Source of the DNA: Dichetophora obliterata
Taxonomy: Eukaryota; Arthropoda; Insecta; Diptera; Sciomyzidae
Length of the DNA: 64,000 nucleotides
Direction: 5' to 3'
Assembly: GCA_963920525.1 (NCBI GenBank)
Contig: OY986438.1
Location: forward strand, 195,136,962-195,200,961
Shown here: one piece after another, positions 12,191-24,782 of the stretch
How positions within the stretch are numbered: the first letter of the stretch is position 1
Layout: every line of letters starts with the position of its first letter
The notes under the pieces: generated by a model
The model's input: only the letters and a program-made list of their open reading frames with translations
Database searches by the model: none
Told to the model about the DNA's origin: nothing
Program-made: the position numbers and the translations under genes

Positions 12191-14143
12191 TGTGTTGTCC
12201 CTGAGCCCAACCCATATTATAGTGGGTAAATTTTTCTCACATTAGATTGTTTTAACCTCTCTTATCGATATCGTTGAGATATTTCAATGTTATTTGGGCT
12301 GGTTCTTAAGATGATCTAATGCGGAGAAAGTGCGAAAAAGCTGCAGTAGCTGAATTCTACTGTTATTGCATGATATGTTTGCGATATTTCAATGGTTGGT
12401 TTTAAAAGGATCTTATGCTGAAAAAATGCGAAAAGCTGCAGTAGCTGAAATCTGTTGTTATTGCATGCTTAAAAAAAATTATATCTTATATTGCCCTAAT
12501 GCTTATATTAGGTAAAACATTTTAAAAATTCTGACCTGATAGCAAAAAATCTAATTAAAGATATTGTCCTAGAAAAAACACATCTGCCCTTAACGCCTTT
12601 AGTCAACCCTCACCATTATCAGCACAAAGTTTGTGCACCACTGTCGTAATAAAAAAAAGCCTAATTTCGTATTCGATGCTGGTATCACCTTTTCAAAGAA
12701 AATGCGTTAGAATCTCCAACCCACAACAACTCACTTGGTTTACAAGGTTATTTTGACGAAAATGGCTGCCCTTGAAAATTAAAAATAACATATTTTAAGT
12801 GCAACTTAGGTTTGGGAACATCATCGGTTTAATTAAGTTTACGGTTCCAATGAATTTCTAATTTTATTAAATTCGTTTCTGTTACAAAAAATAATAATTT
12901 ATTAAAGTTTTCCCTTTAGTTAGAATTCTTTGACATGGCTTTCAGTAAGTCAATACCATGTTGTAAAAGTAGAATAAATCGAAATAAAACTTAAGCTATT
13001 TCAATCAACCGATACAGAAAACAGCATCAAGGAACAACAAATCTCTACGTGTGTCTTCATTTACGTTGTTTATGTTGTTTATTTTGTTCTGGGTGCGTAG
13101 GAGTTGCACACGTGGTGGCATATGTTCTTGTGTATACATGCATACATGCATGTAACTTGGCATGTAATTGTTTGTCCGTGTTTATTGTTGACACAGAATT
13201 AATTCCAGAATCAATATAGCAGAAAACGAAAGCATTTTTAATCAAACTCATTGTAGATGGTTCAACTCCAGGTGTCCAGTTATATGAAATACACTGTTTG
13301 ACATTTTTTAACCTTGTTCAAAATTACAGAACTCAAACAACGAATTATGCTAGACGAGACAACAATAATGAATATACGTGTGTCGGCGTTTTAAAAATTT
13401 ATTCTTTAGTGTCTGAAATATGTTCTAAATTTAGCAATTTACTAACACAAAGAGTAAGAAAATTTCTAGATATAAGTCTATTTAGAATAATACATTTCTA
13501 TAAATTTTTGAAAAATAGTTTATAAGAGTATCAAAAGTACGTTTAATCCTAGCAGTAGAGGATAACCATATTATATAAAAATGTTTCTTAAAAAATATCA
13601 TTTAAGCCCCTTAGCAGAATATTTGTCTAAAGCTTACTATAGATAGCTTTCTATAGAGAAAAAAAGCTAGATTTTAAAAATATTCTTATGGAATAGATGT
13701 ACAGCCAAATCTGAATATAGCGAACCCCCAAAATAGTGAACGTTAGTTTTTTACACGGATTCATGATTCGATTATGTATAAGGTTGACTAAGCTGAGAGC
13801 ACATATATATCTTTGCGAATGTCAAAAACAGCTTTTTGGCGTTGTTATCTTTTGCTTTGATATTCGCCTATCCAAATTCCATCCATCCAACGTTTTTGTT
13901 TAAAAAGGTCACTGGCCACTTTAAAAAAGGAAACGCTTTCCAGTAGATAAAATGAGGCTATTGCAAAGCGAAAATCTTATATCGATCTACCAAGAGACGA
14001 TATAGTAAAAGGTAAAACTTCAAAAAACACTTAAAAAAACACTTCGAAATTAAGATTAGTGTCATGAAAGAGTGCAATAGATGCACATGAAGGGGTGCAA
14101 TAGATCTCTTTTAGGTCGCAGTACGCATCTCCACCAGAAAACA
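12191..14143. other. Spacer, no gene seen
   Basis: A short direct repeat of AAAAAGCTGCAGTAGCTGAA (near 12340 and 12430) is present. Otherwise this is AT-rich spacer without coding or terminal-repeat signals. Confidence 0.4.
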
Positions 14144-14272
14144 ATAACATTAGCATTAACATTAACATTAACATTAACATTAACATTAACATTAACATTA
14201 ACATTAACATTAACATTAACATTAACATTAACATTAACATTAACATTAACATTAACATTAACATTAACATTA
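14144..14272. repeat. (ATTAAC)n hexanucleotide array, left flank
   Basis: About 21 near-perfect tandem ATTAAC units lead without a break into the pentanucleotide array. The open frames across it (MLMLML, NVNVNV, TLTLTL) are repeat artefacts. Confidence 0.95.
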
Positions 14273-15535
14273 ACATAACATAACATAACATAACATAACA
14301 TAACATAACATAACATAACATAACATAACATAACATAACATAACATAACATAACATAACATAACATAACATAACATAACATAACATAACATAACATAACA
14401 TAACATAACATAACATAACATAACATAACATAACATAACATAACATAACATAACATAACATAACATAACATAACATAACATAACATAACATAACATAACA
14501 TAACATAACATAACATAACATAACATAACATAACATAACATAACATAACATAACATAACATAACATAACATAACATAACATAACATAACATAACATAACA
14601 TAACATAACATAACATAACATAACATAACATAACATAACATAACATAACATAACATAACATAACATAACATAACATAACATAACATAACATAACATAACA
14701 TAACATAACATAACATAACATAACATAACATAACATAACATAACATAACATAACATAACATAACATAACATAACATAACATAACATAACATAACATAACA
14801 TAACATAACATAACATAACATAACATAACATAACATAACATAACATAACATAACATAACATAACATAACATAACATAACATAACATAACATAACATAACA
14901 TAACATAACATAACATAACATAACATAACATAACATAACATAACATAACATAACATAACATAACATAACATAACATAACATAACATAACATAACATAACA
15001 TAACATAACATAACATAACATAACATAACATAACATAACATAACATAACATAACATAACATAACATAACATAACATAACATAACATAACATAACATAACA
15101 TAACATAACATAACATAACATAACATAACATAACATAACATAACATAACATAACATAACATAACATAACATAACATAACATAACATAACATAACATAACA
15201 TAACATAACATAACATAACATAACATAACATAACATAACATAACATAACATAACATAACATAACATAACATAACATAACATAGCATAACATAACATAACA
15301 TAACATAACATAACATAACATAACATAACATAACATAACATAACATAACACAACACAACACAACATAACATAACCTAACCTAACCTAACATAACATAACA
15401 TAACATAACATAACATAACATAACATAACACAACATAATATAACATAACATAACATAACATAACATAACATAACATAACATAACATAACATAACATAACA
15501 TAACATAACATAACATAACATAACATTAACGTAAC
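14273..15535. repeat. (TAACA)n pentanucleotide array, ~1.26 kb
   Basis: Roughly 250 tandem TAACA units. The run from about 14275 to 15345 contains a single visible substitution (TAGCA near 15283). Variants (CAACA, TAACC, TAATA) cluster at 15350-15440. Such purity implies very recent expansion. The array is also the kind of place where assembly length is unreliable. The 363-446 aa open frames on the minus strand (MLCYVMLCYV) are translations of the repeat, not genes. Confidence 0.97.
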
Positions 15536-15940
15536 ATAACATTAACATTAACATTAAAATTAACATTAACACTAATATTAACATTAACACTTACATTAAT
15601 ATTAACATAAACATTAACATTGACATTGACATTAACATTAACAATAACATTAACATTAACTTTAACATTGACATTAACATTAACAATACCATTAACATTA
15701 ACATTAACTTTAATATTGACATTAACAATAACATTAACATTAACATTTACATTTACATTAACATTAACATTAGCATTAACACTAACATTAACATTAGCAT
15801 TAGCATTAACATTAACATTAGCATTAACATTAACATTAACATTTACATTAAGATTAACATTAACATTAACATTAACATTAACATAAACATTAACATTAAC
15901 TTTAAAATTAAAAATAAAATTAATATTAAACATTAAACAT
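15536..15940. repeat. Degenerate (ATTAAC)n array, right flank
   Basis: About 65 hexamer units with frequent substitutions (ATTTAC, ATTGAC, ACTAAC, AATAAC), fading out near 15935. It is the same unit as the left flank but much more diverged, as expected for the older edge of an expanded array. Confidence 0.9.
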
Positions 15941-16815
15941 TAAATGTATCACTTCAATAATTAATGATTGTCAACTAAACAAATAATTGCCAGCTCACTA
16001 CGACTCTACTGGATTGCAATGCATGACAAAAACTTAAACAAAAACAATATAAATGCATGCGAAAAACCATTCTTTTGAAAGCAAACGCAAGTAACGGTAC
16101 TATCAGCAACGTAGACTGGAGGATTTTTTTATTTACGCATGCTTTTGATGTTCTATAAGCTGTTTGGCAAATTGTATGGACAAGTATGTTTTTATTTCTG
16201 TTATTTGTGCATGCATTGATTTTGTTTGAGCGGTTCGTCAAATTTGAAGGTCAACGATTGTGGTTTTTGTTTTTATTATTTGTGCTTACATACTTCATAT
16301 ATAAAATAAATTCTTTAAAGCAACACATAGCGTTTACGGCAGGAAACAAGTGAAATATAACGTGGTAAATCTGGCCCATACTTAGCCTTAAGTGTTCAAA
16401 AGAACTCATTTCTCTTAGTAGATACCATATCAGTGCCATGGTAGGGGTCTTTACAGGGCACTGCCTGAATGGCAGACACGCTCAGAGGTTGAACATCTCC
16501 CACAACGACTTCTGCAGAAGCTTTACATATCGTCTGCACTTGCCCAGCGCTAGCTCAATAACGTTTTCTTCATTAATGAACTGATTTTTCAATGACCTTG
16601 ACCCACCCTTGGAATCTTCGGTATACCGAATCCTAGGATAAGGAAATAGCTCAAATTGGTTTAAATAGAGAATGGAAAATTAACTTTTGATATGACAATG
16701 GGTCTAAGTGTGTCACAATTAAGGCAGCCACATTTACCTAACCTAACCTACGTCACACACAAGTGACGATACTATCAACATCAGCATTGCCAAGTGAGGC
16801 TTTCTTTTGTTGTTA
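15941..16815. other. Spacer, no gene seen
   Basis: The base composition is slightly less AT-rich around 16440-16620, but no splice-bordered open frame or known motif was recognised. Confidence 0.4.
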
Positions 16816-18387
16816 CCCAATAGGAAATTTCGAAGCGCTTCAGGAAAAAGCAGTTTTGAAGCGCTTCGCTCTAGCTATGTTGCTGGTTCAATTGAATCGA
16901 TTCGCTCTAGCTACGTTGCAGCGCTTCGCTCTAGCTGCATTACTGCTTCAATTGAAGCTTTTCGTTCAGCTTTCAAACAACTCAATTGAAGCGCTTCTCT
17001 TCCGTACTTAACTGTTTCAAATGAAGCACTACAAGTATTCTTGTACAAGCAAGTAGCAGTTTAAGCTGAGTGGTTTATGGCTGACATGCCCCCGCCAAAC
17101 GCAATGCCGCACAAGTACCTATGAGTTCTACAGACGCAGCAGTCACAAAAACAACAACAACAAAAAAACCTGTTTTACAAAAAACATTAGATCTTTGCTG
17201 GGTATGGACATATGAACTATTTAGGTATCGTTACGAAAAATGTGTTTACGTACTTACTAAATTGAATATTTTTACTTTTGTTTCAATTGTGTTCAAGGGC
17301 AGCTCTGGAAGTTATTAAAAGTGTTTCTTCAAAATAAAACCGTTTGAAAAATAAAGCAGTGATTCTTTGAAAATTAAATTGTTAAAAAAATACTTGATTT
17401 TAAATACAAATTCTAGTTGTTTGATAGTTTAAAATCGTTTGTTGAGCTTTAGGTCAAAGTTAGAACAATTAATTGTTTTAACGAATCTTTCCAAAGAAAC
17501 AACAACAAAGTTTTTTCAATATGAAAAGGAAAAAATCACAAGCTGATTTTATTGCAATTGCTAAAGGCTTCATCAGAAATCTTTGTAATACCCGTGCAAG
17601 CGCGCACTAGTGCACTGCACCACAAACCTGCACCTTTTCATATTGAAAAAACTTTGTTGTTGTTGTTGTTGTTTTTTTGGAAAAATTCGTTAGAACAATT
17701 TATTGTTATAACTTTGACCTAAAGCTCAATAAACGATTTTAAACTATCAAACAGCTAGAATTTGTATTTGAAACCAAGTATGATTTAAATTATCAAACAT
17801 TTAAAATTTGTATTCAAATCATATAAAATCAACATAACAAATTAAAAGGTCATTTAGAAAAAACTTTAATTGTTAAAAAAAATAAAACAGTAAGAGCCTT
17901 AAAATTAATAAAAAAAAACATAAAAATAAAAAATAAATAAAAAAATAACAAGATAACTGTAAAAAGTGGTTGGATACACAAAACCTCATTTTAGAAGATT
18001 AGTAGCAGCAGTAGTAAACTAGATAGAGCAAAGCGCTTCAATTGAAGCTGTAGCGTAGTTGGAGTGAAGCGCTTTAAAAAAGTTTTTGGTATTAGAGCGA
18101 AGCGATTCAATTGAAGCAGCAGCGCAACTGCAGCGAATCGCTTTCATTGAAGCATAAAAGAAGCCAGAGCGAAGCACTTCAATAAATTGCTTACAAGCTA
18201 GAACAAATTGCTTCGCAAGCGCTTTGAGATAGCTTTTAAGGCGCTTTGACCATAGTGAAAACTGATAGCTTTAAAGACGAACATGCATATGATCAAAAAA
18301 GCACGATTCGTTACAAGAGAGAAGCGCTTTGGTGATTTTTTTAAAGCGCTTTGAAAGCAATTTTGAAGCGCTTCCTTTCCTGCTGGG
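16816..18387. mobile_element. Non-autonomous DNA transposon with CCCARYAGGAAA ends (element A)
   Basis: The left end reads CCCAATAGGAAATTTCGAAG, and the right end is the reverse complement of CCCAGCAGGAAAGGAAGCG. The flanking dinucleotide TA occurs on both sides (16814-16815 and 18388-18389). The terminal 250-400 bp on each side contain many copies of the palindromic motif GAAGCGCTTC and of AATTGAAGC, a subterminal repeat array. The centre holds a separate foldback (17390-17800). Two other elements in the window (36821-37625 and 39867-40303) share the terminal CCCA(G/A) motif and an AT/TA dinucleotide duplication. No transposase frame is visible, and the superfamily is uncertain. Confidence 0.65.
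17390..17800. mobile_element. Palindromic foldback MITE nested in element A
   Basis: The arms (about 17395-17545 and 17635-17785) are inverted copies with blocks AATACAAATTCTAG, TTTGATAGTTTAAA, TTTAGGTCAAAGTT and AACAACAACAAAG. The spacer at 17550-17635 is unique. A second copy of the same family lies at 51905-52250, with the same arm motifs and the same internal (TTG)n tract. Confidence 0.7.
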
Positions 18388-18389
18388 TA

Positions 18390-20763
18390 TGTATACGTTT
18401 GCTGTTGAATAAGAGCTTTGAAAAATTTGGCAACATAAAAGGGCATACAGGTGCCGTACAACTTAATTTAGGCCTTGTATGGCCGTTGCTCGACCCAACT
18501 TTTCGCCGCTATATTTTCTGGATTACTTTTAGGCTATGTTCACCACTGTACGGCCATGCTAATTTTTTATCTTCTCTTCCAGAGTCCATCAGTCGAAGTC
18601 TGTAATTATTTTGTTTATTGGAGTAGTAGAACTGATTGAGCTGTTAAGTGGAAATTTTTTCAAATCTGTTACATGAAAAAGATTGTATTTATTGCAAAAA
18701 ATTTGTAGTTAGACTTAATTCAAAAGCTATTCATAGTGATGTTTTCTATTTTGAGCATGTTTTTATCAACCATGAGGTATTAAACGGATTTTGTACTGCA
18801 TTGTGGGTGTTTTTTTTTTAACATGAGTGCTATTTTCTATTCTATTTTGTGAATTTGTTTGCGTTTCGATTACATTATAAGAATTTGTCATTTAATTAAA
18901 AGACTTTACAAAATGAAAATTAAATTAAATGATTTTTTTAATTATGTATTTTTTTATAAAATTTTATATGAATTTTGTATACTTATTTTGCCTGTCGATT
19001 CTAATATTTTTTCTTTTATTCAAATTTTGTTTGCTCTAAAAATTTGATCTACTTGAAATACTCTTAACTATACCAACTTCAAAAATATGACTTATATAAT
19101 AATTTTAACATATTTTTATAATTTTAATATTGCGCAAAATGGTATTTTTACACTTCTGTGAAGAAAGCTCAAAACTTCAGCCAAATTTCTTGGTGAATAT
19201 TTTTTTGACAATAGATAAAAAAATTAAAGAAAAATTCACTCTTTAAAGATAAATAATGTAAAGCCTATCTGCTAATCTTATTCAAATTTGATGCATTTCC
19301 ACTTTTTATTTTTATTATATGCTTTCCTTTATTTTCGTTAGTTAATTAAATGATTTCATGCATGCCATTTTTTTATGTTTTAATAAGAATCCTTGTTAAT
19401 TTTCCGCTTGACTTCGAACTGATTTCTTGATATTTATTAACCAGTTTTAGGCTATTTATTCGCACTAACTGCTTCCAATCATTATACGCAGTTAGCTGCT
19501 TTTATATAACTTATTTGACTTGAGTCACCGGTTCATTTGCAAAGGGCAAACAGTCTTTGATTTAAGCTATTTGAAATCATGACCAACATTAGTTACAAGG
19601 GTCTGAAATATGCAGAAGCAACAACAATAGCAAACATTAACAGCCATAGCATGATTAAGAGCAACAATAGAAGTCGCAATAAGAGTCGCAATGGCAACAA
19701 TTTATTTGAAGCAGCCCAGTTTAACGTTCATTCATTCATTCATTCCTTCACCAGCTGCTAATACTGCCTTGTCGTGAATGGCCAACTTTAATATCAAAAC
19801 GCTATTTCATTCACTCACCCACTCATACTTAAACTCTACCAAATTGTTGTTAACATCCACTCAACATTGCGTTTAGTCCTTGTTCCAAGCCACTTTCTGC
19901 CGACTTGCAAGAAAGTTGCTCAACATTCTTTCAAAAGTTGTGGCATATCTCAGTAGAACAATAAGTTCGGTTCGTGGGCGGTTGTTTGTTGATGTTATGT
20001 TTTCTTTTTCTGATTTATTTTTTCAGTCTGCTCAACAACTCTACCAGCATTATCACTCACACTCACACAATTCCTCAAATAAGCTCTTTACCTACATTTC
20101 TTAGTAGCTCTGAGATTTTATGCCCAACAAAACTTTATCATATTTTAATTGCGTTGTATTTGTGTTGGTGCTTGTGTTTGTGTTAGCGATGAATTTCGCT
20201 TCATAAGCTCTCAATTTGCTAGCTGTTGGTGAATGTTTTTTTTTAAATTCGTAATCCTAATTCTCATTCTTATGAGTTTACGGTACAAATTTTTGTCAGA
20301 ATTCTGCTAAACAATATTTTAAGGCATCAGATCGGAGGGGAGCTTAGCTCTTTTAAAATTTTTCTAAAAGAAATGAATAAATGGTTAGACAATTTATTTT
20401 TAAATTTGTTAATTCATAAACTAAGAAATGAAACAGATAATTTTTTATCAATTGAGAGGCTTTTTGCAAGAACATGATATGCCACATTAAACTGATTTTA
20501 AATTAATCCACTTTAATGTTTTGAAAAAACAAAGTATTTTTGTATAAAGAAATGGAATTGACTCTTAACTTTTACAAATTGTTACCATATTTTATATTTG
20601 GGATAGCCGAAATATATTAGGTAGGTGTTCGTAGTTCACTAAATTGTGTATCAAGCCTAAAAAATTGATTTTTTTATCATGTGGGTTATCACGTTAATGC
20701 AATAAGTCCTTCAGTTGTGTAGCGATGTCTTAAGACATAACCAATTCCCAAAATTTTTTTAAT
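18390..20763. other. Spacer resembling a long dipteran intron; no gene seen
   Basis: CA- and ATT-rich simple tracts such as CATTCATTCATT (19730-19745) and CACTCACAC (20050-20070) occur. Short frames at 19579 and 19880 have no recognisable motifs or convincing splice borders. Confidence 0.4.
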
Positions 20764-20885
20764 ATTGTTTTTTAGACTGAAGTAACACTTAGGGGATGCC
20801 CCTTTAAATGTGTTAGCACAGTGTTGGTTCGGAAGATGGGTGATATGTAGTTAGAGGGTAGATAGATGGAGTAGTGTCTGTAAAG
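20764..20885 (+). repeat. Dispersed repeat, copy without the Transib-like insertion
   Basis: The block from TTTTAGACTGA through TAGGGGATGCCCC, TTGGTTCGGAAGATGGGTGA and GATAGATGGAGTAGT matches 24760-24782 joined to 25902-26006, in the same orientation. This copy is continuous, while the other is split by the element at 24783-25901. It therefore gives an empty-site comparison. Confidence 0.75.
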
Positions 20886-21734
20886 AATTGTTTTTAATTT
20901 GCGTTACTCAAAACTGCAAAGAAATCAATCGTAGTGAGACTATTTCACAAATTCACCGTTGACATAAAAACGAATTATCACGGTAGTGTGAGGCACTGTT
21001 GGCCATCTAGGTAATTGTAAAGGGGTGGGCTTGGACTGCTACCCGTATGGAACTGGGTAATACAAGAGCTGATGGCAGCAGGACATGTATCTCCTTTGAA
21101 CACTTCCCGTATGGTAATACCTAAACAGAAGGCTGAGGCAGCCAACGTAACGTCGATGCTCGAGAAAACCCTTGCCCAAATGTGCGAATTGTACTTTTTT
21201 TTTTGCCTGATATATAAAGTGAAGATCATGCAAAAATCAGCTAGAGTGAAATATTTTTCACACCATTTTAAAAAAGCCTAGGCACTTGGCCGCTTCTATC
21301 GACAAATCGAAGATTTGATAATATCAATGCAGATCAGATTGGATTGATATGCCCAGAACGACATGAGAGGCTGATTCCACAAGATCCATACCATTCATAA
21401 TTAAGAGAGCTAAGGGACAATCCTCGCGCTTGTGGGCTTACAGATAGAACTGGGTATTGCTTGCATTGAACTTTACTCTATTAGCAAAACCCCACTCGGT
21501 GATTTTTTTTTACATCATTTAAGGGTGTGTCATTCATATTGTGCCTCTTCCTCTTAATCTTCATAGAACTTATACGATTTTTGAATGAGTATGAATGACA
21601 AATGCTGCTGTCTGCCGCAAACAAATGGATTGGCTTTAGTGTCAACGACAGAAGGTCGTGGATCAAAATCAGAAACAAGGTTGGCAATAGAAGAGGAACG
21701 TGCAAAGGGCCGCCCCGTGCGGAGAGCTTTCACA
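20886..21734. other. Spacer with somewhat higher GC; no gene assigned
   Basis: The interval 21000-21440 and the block at 21600-21730 are less AT-rich than their surroundings and contain open frames of 65-92 aa on both strands (for example 21585-21818, plus). I recognise no family and see no convincing splice signals. An exon or another repeat cannot be excluded. Confidence 0.3.
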
Positions 21735-24023
21735 CACCCAAAAAAAAGCGGAGTAAATAAATTCATATTCAGAGTCAATTCAACTCTTTTCGTGCATGGT
21801 ATTTTTCCAAAGCTGTAAAAACTATATTTCACTCCGTTTGTGTGTTCAATTTACTTCAAAAATTGGTTTTGCTTGAAAAGTCGTGCTGACTCCATTTTGA
21901 GTTGTTTTAAGGTTGAGGAATTGAGAATTTTTAAATTTTGAGTTCACTCAAAAAAAAACTAGAATCAACTCATTTAAATGTAGCATGAAGCTTTAAAAAT
22001 AAACAAACTCACCCACAAAATAGTCAAATAAAGAACCCGTAATTTCTTTCGTGTTTAATTATTTTTATTTATATCTTATTTGAATTGAATACAAAGGAAA
22101 TTAAAGACATGGTTAACGCCGAAAACAGAATCTTTTCTCTAAACTCACAGAGCAGCTTTTCCACGATTTGGCAATTTTGAATCTCTGTAATTTCTTATAC
22201 AACAAAACTTTTTTTACTTTTGAGCTTAAATTCCGCACAACTCTCAAAATTTGTTTTAAAGGTGTTTCATTTCATTGATTTTAGGTGAATTTTTCAAAAA
22301 AGGGATTTTTGTATTTAACATATTTGAAGAAAGGGATAAATATTTGCATTGATTTTACGATTGATTGCAGTAGTTTTGTTCGTTGAATAAGGGAAAAGAT
22401 ATTTTTTTAGCATTTATCAAAATGTAGTAAGGACTAAACAACAGGGTGATCGCTAGGTTTATGAAAGTTTTTTAAAAGATGAGTTAGTTGTGTTCCTATA
22501 CTAATGCAAAAATGGAAGTGGCATTTAATTTAATATGCTTAATTCCGATATATATATTGATGCTTGAATAATTAAATTTGGTACAAAAATAGGTAGAATA
22601 TTCTCAAGGCGATTTGTGTTAATTGATTTGTGTTAGGGGTGCCTAAATGTCATCATACATACATAAAAAATTTGTGTATTAGTGTTTAAAGTAGTTTCGT
22701 TAATAAAATATGGTAATATGTGACTTTAGTATGTTCCAAAAACTCATAAATACCTTTAAAAAAATGTATGTATCGTGACTTATTGTAAAACTACTGTTGT
22801 ATACCAAATTTAATACAATTGTTTAGTTTCCTAAAATTTTCTATAAAAAACACATCGCAAGCTAAAAATAAATTACAGTATAAAGAATAAGATAGATTTT
22901 TGTAAAAAAAACAGAGAGAAAGAGATAGCTTCTCAAACGAAATACAATACAAAATTTTCATAAAAAGTATTCTGTTTATTCAATATTTTCATGTCATTGG
23001 TTGGTGTTTCATTTAGTAAGACTGGTCTTAATAGTTTGTGATGTATGCGGAATATGTCCGTGATTTGATATTTACGCGATAACGGGAAAAAATTCACCTA
23101 TGGTGATCTATTTTGTTAGTGCCCATACAAAAAAAAAAAAATATAAAAATGGCTTTTATAATTCATATCAAAACATCTATAACCCCTAGGGGGATCAATA
23201 TATGAGCTGTTCCTATTAATTTTTCCCCCTTAACACTTCTTTTGAAATCACCTTTTCTCTATCTGCCATCCTTCTGGGGATCCCGATAAAAAACACAAAA
23301 TGAAACAATGTTTATTATAATTAATATAAAAAAATCTATGACCGTTAGGGGGTCTAATGTCTGGTCCTACTGAATTTTTCATTGAACATTTCTTCTAATC
23401 ACACCAGCACTCTATCTACCACCCTTCTGGGGGTCTCCATACAAAAAATATCATTGCTTGTGTACACATTTTTTCGTGACGAGATTAAAAACAAACTTTC
23501 GTGACGAGACTCGAAAAATTGTACCCTCTTTATCAAATAATGAAGATAAAGATAACGAAAACATATAACTCGCAATAGTAAAAACGGCCCTTTTTTATCA
23601 TTATGCAACACTTAATTCTTACAGCACACTTGATTTGCTTGTTAAAATATTTGAGTACTTTCTCTTCATTCAAAGTAAAATGAACAAACGGAAATATTTG
23701 CTGGAGCAGACTCTGTTCCGTGCTAAAAATAACTCCGTTTCAGATTTAAAATACAAAGACGTTCTTCATTGATGGTTGCAATAAGTTTTAATGGAGTTAA
23801 AAGGACAAATGTTCGGAGAAGATGCAGGGTTAATTTGAAACTGCTTTTAATTTACTCCAAGCTTTGAAAATGAGTTGTATCAAGTAAAAAAGTTTTATAT
23901 TAACAAAAAAAATATTGATGTAATTCGTTTTGCGTTTTACGGCGACAAAACGTTATTAACTTCTCAAAAACTCTTTTGACTCATAAAAAAACTTGGGTTA
24001 ACTCCGCACATTTTTTTTCGGTG
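21735..24023. mobile_element. Non-autonomous TIR element, 2.29 kb
   Basis: The left end reads CACCCAAAAAAAAGCGGAGT. The right end is the reverse complement of CACCGAAAAAAAATGTGCGG followed by AGTTAA. The dinucleotide CA flanks both ends. GGAGT / ACTCC motifs recur within several hundred bases of each end (for example at 21825, 21890, 23700-23870), suggesting subterminal binding sites. No transposase motif was seen inside, and the superfamily is unassigned. Confidence 0.5.
23150..23451. repeat. Diverged tandem duplication, ~150-bp unit
   Basis: Units at 23150-23297 and 23307-23451 share TATAATT..ATATAAAA, ATCTATAACCCCTAGGGGG against ATCTATGACCGTTAGGGGG, a following TCCTAxT, and CATCCTTCTGGGG against CACCCTTCTGGGG. 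It lies within the 21735-24023 element. Confidence 0.65.
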
Positions 24024-24057
24024 CAAGCATTTGTTGACACGAAAATAAAAAAGCTTT

Positions 24058-24570
24058 CAGTAGCTATCCAGACTTCAAGCAAACCGGTTGCAATAGCTCT
24101 CTGCTTTAAATGATCTGGTTTTTACGTAAATTATGCATTAAAAAAAAATATAAACTTTACAGAGATAAGATATTAGTAATGCCTTTTTACTGAAAAATAA
24201 AATAAGTTACTTCTTTTCTTTACATTTTTTGAAGCATATATTAACGAACTTTAAAAACACAAAGTGTCATAAATGTAGTAAAGCAAATTTATTTTTTTAT
24301 TAAGAGAAAAGATCTGTTAAAAACCAAAAAATAACCCTTAAAAGTTTTAGTTTAAAAACTCTCTATAAATAAGAATTCAAATTATTTGAATACATTTTAT
24401 TTTTGGTTACAATAATAAGAGTTAAATTATATAAGTACCAGCAAGAAATGAATCAAAGATAGTTTGTTGAGTTTAATTTTTACCTCATTTTGATCACCTC
24501 TCCCCATATAAAAAAAAAACGAAACTGTAAGCAACCGCAACCTGCTAGCATGAAGTCTGGATAGCTACTG
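24058..24570. mobile_element. hAT-like MITE, 513 bp
   Basis: The terminal inverted repeats are CAGTAGCTATCCAGACTTC and its exact complement GAAGTCTGGATAGCTACTG. The flanking 8-mers AAAGCTTT and TAAGTTTG match at 5 of 8 positions, a possible eroded hAT target duplication. There is no coding capacity. Confidence 0.6.
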
Positions 24571-24782
24571 TAAGTTTGTTACCTCGTTTCATTGTTGAAT
24601 TCAAGCTTTTTTCCAAGTGCAAACTTTAAAAGCAAAAGCTTTGCTACACAAGCAAAAGCTTTGCAACATAAAAATGTGTATGCATATGTGTGCTCACCCC
24701 TGTAATAGAACCAAACGATCGGAAGAAGTAACGTCAACTACGACTCAAATCATTCTGTCTTTTGTTTTAGACTGAGCCGACG

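Noticed and set aside
15374..15389. CCTAACCTAACCTAA resembling the arthropod telomere repeat (TTAGG)n
   Set aside because: It is only three units inside a TAACA array and one base away from the local unit; flies lack TTAGG telomeres.
14031..15933. Open frames of up to 446 aa (MLCYV, NVNVNV, TLTLTL repeats)
   Set aside because: They are translations of (TAACA)n and (ATTAAC)n arrays in every phase, with no other sequence.
16735..16752. ACCTAACCTAACCTAC as a telomere-like tract
   Set aside because: It is too short, and isolated short runs occur by chance in AT-rich fly DNA.
21554..21832. Overlapping 77-92 aa frames on both strands as genes
   Set aside because: Mutually overlapping frames with no family resemblance or splice context; the 3' part runs into a transposon end.
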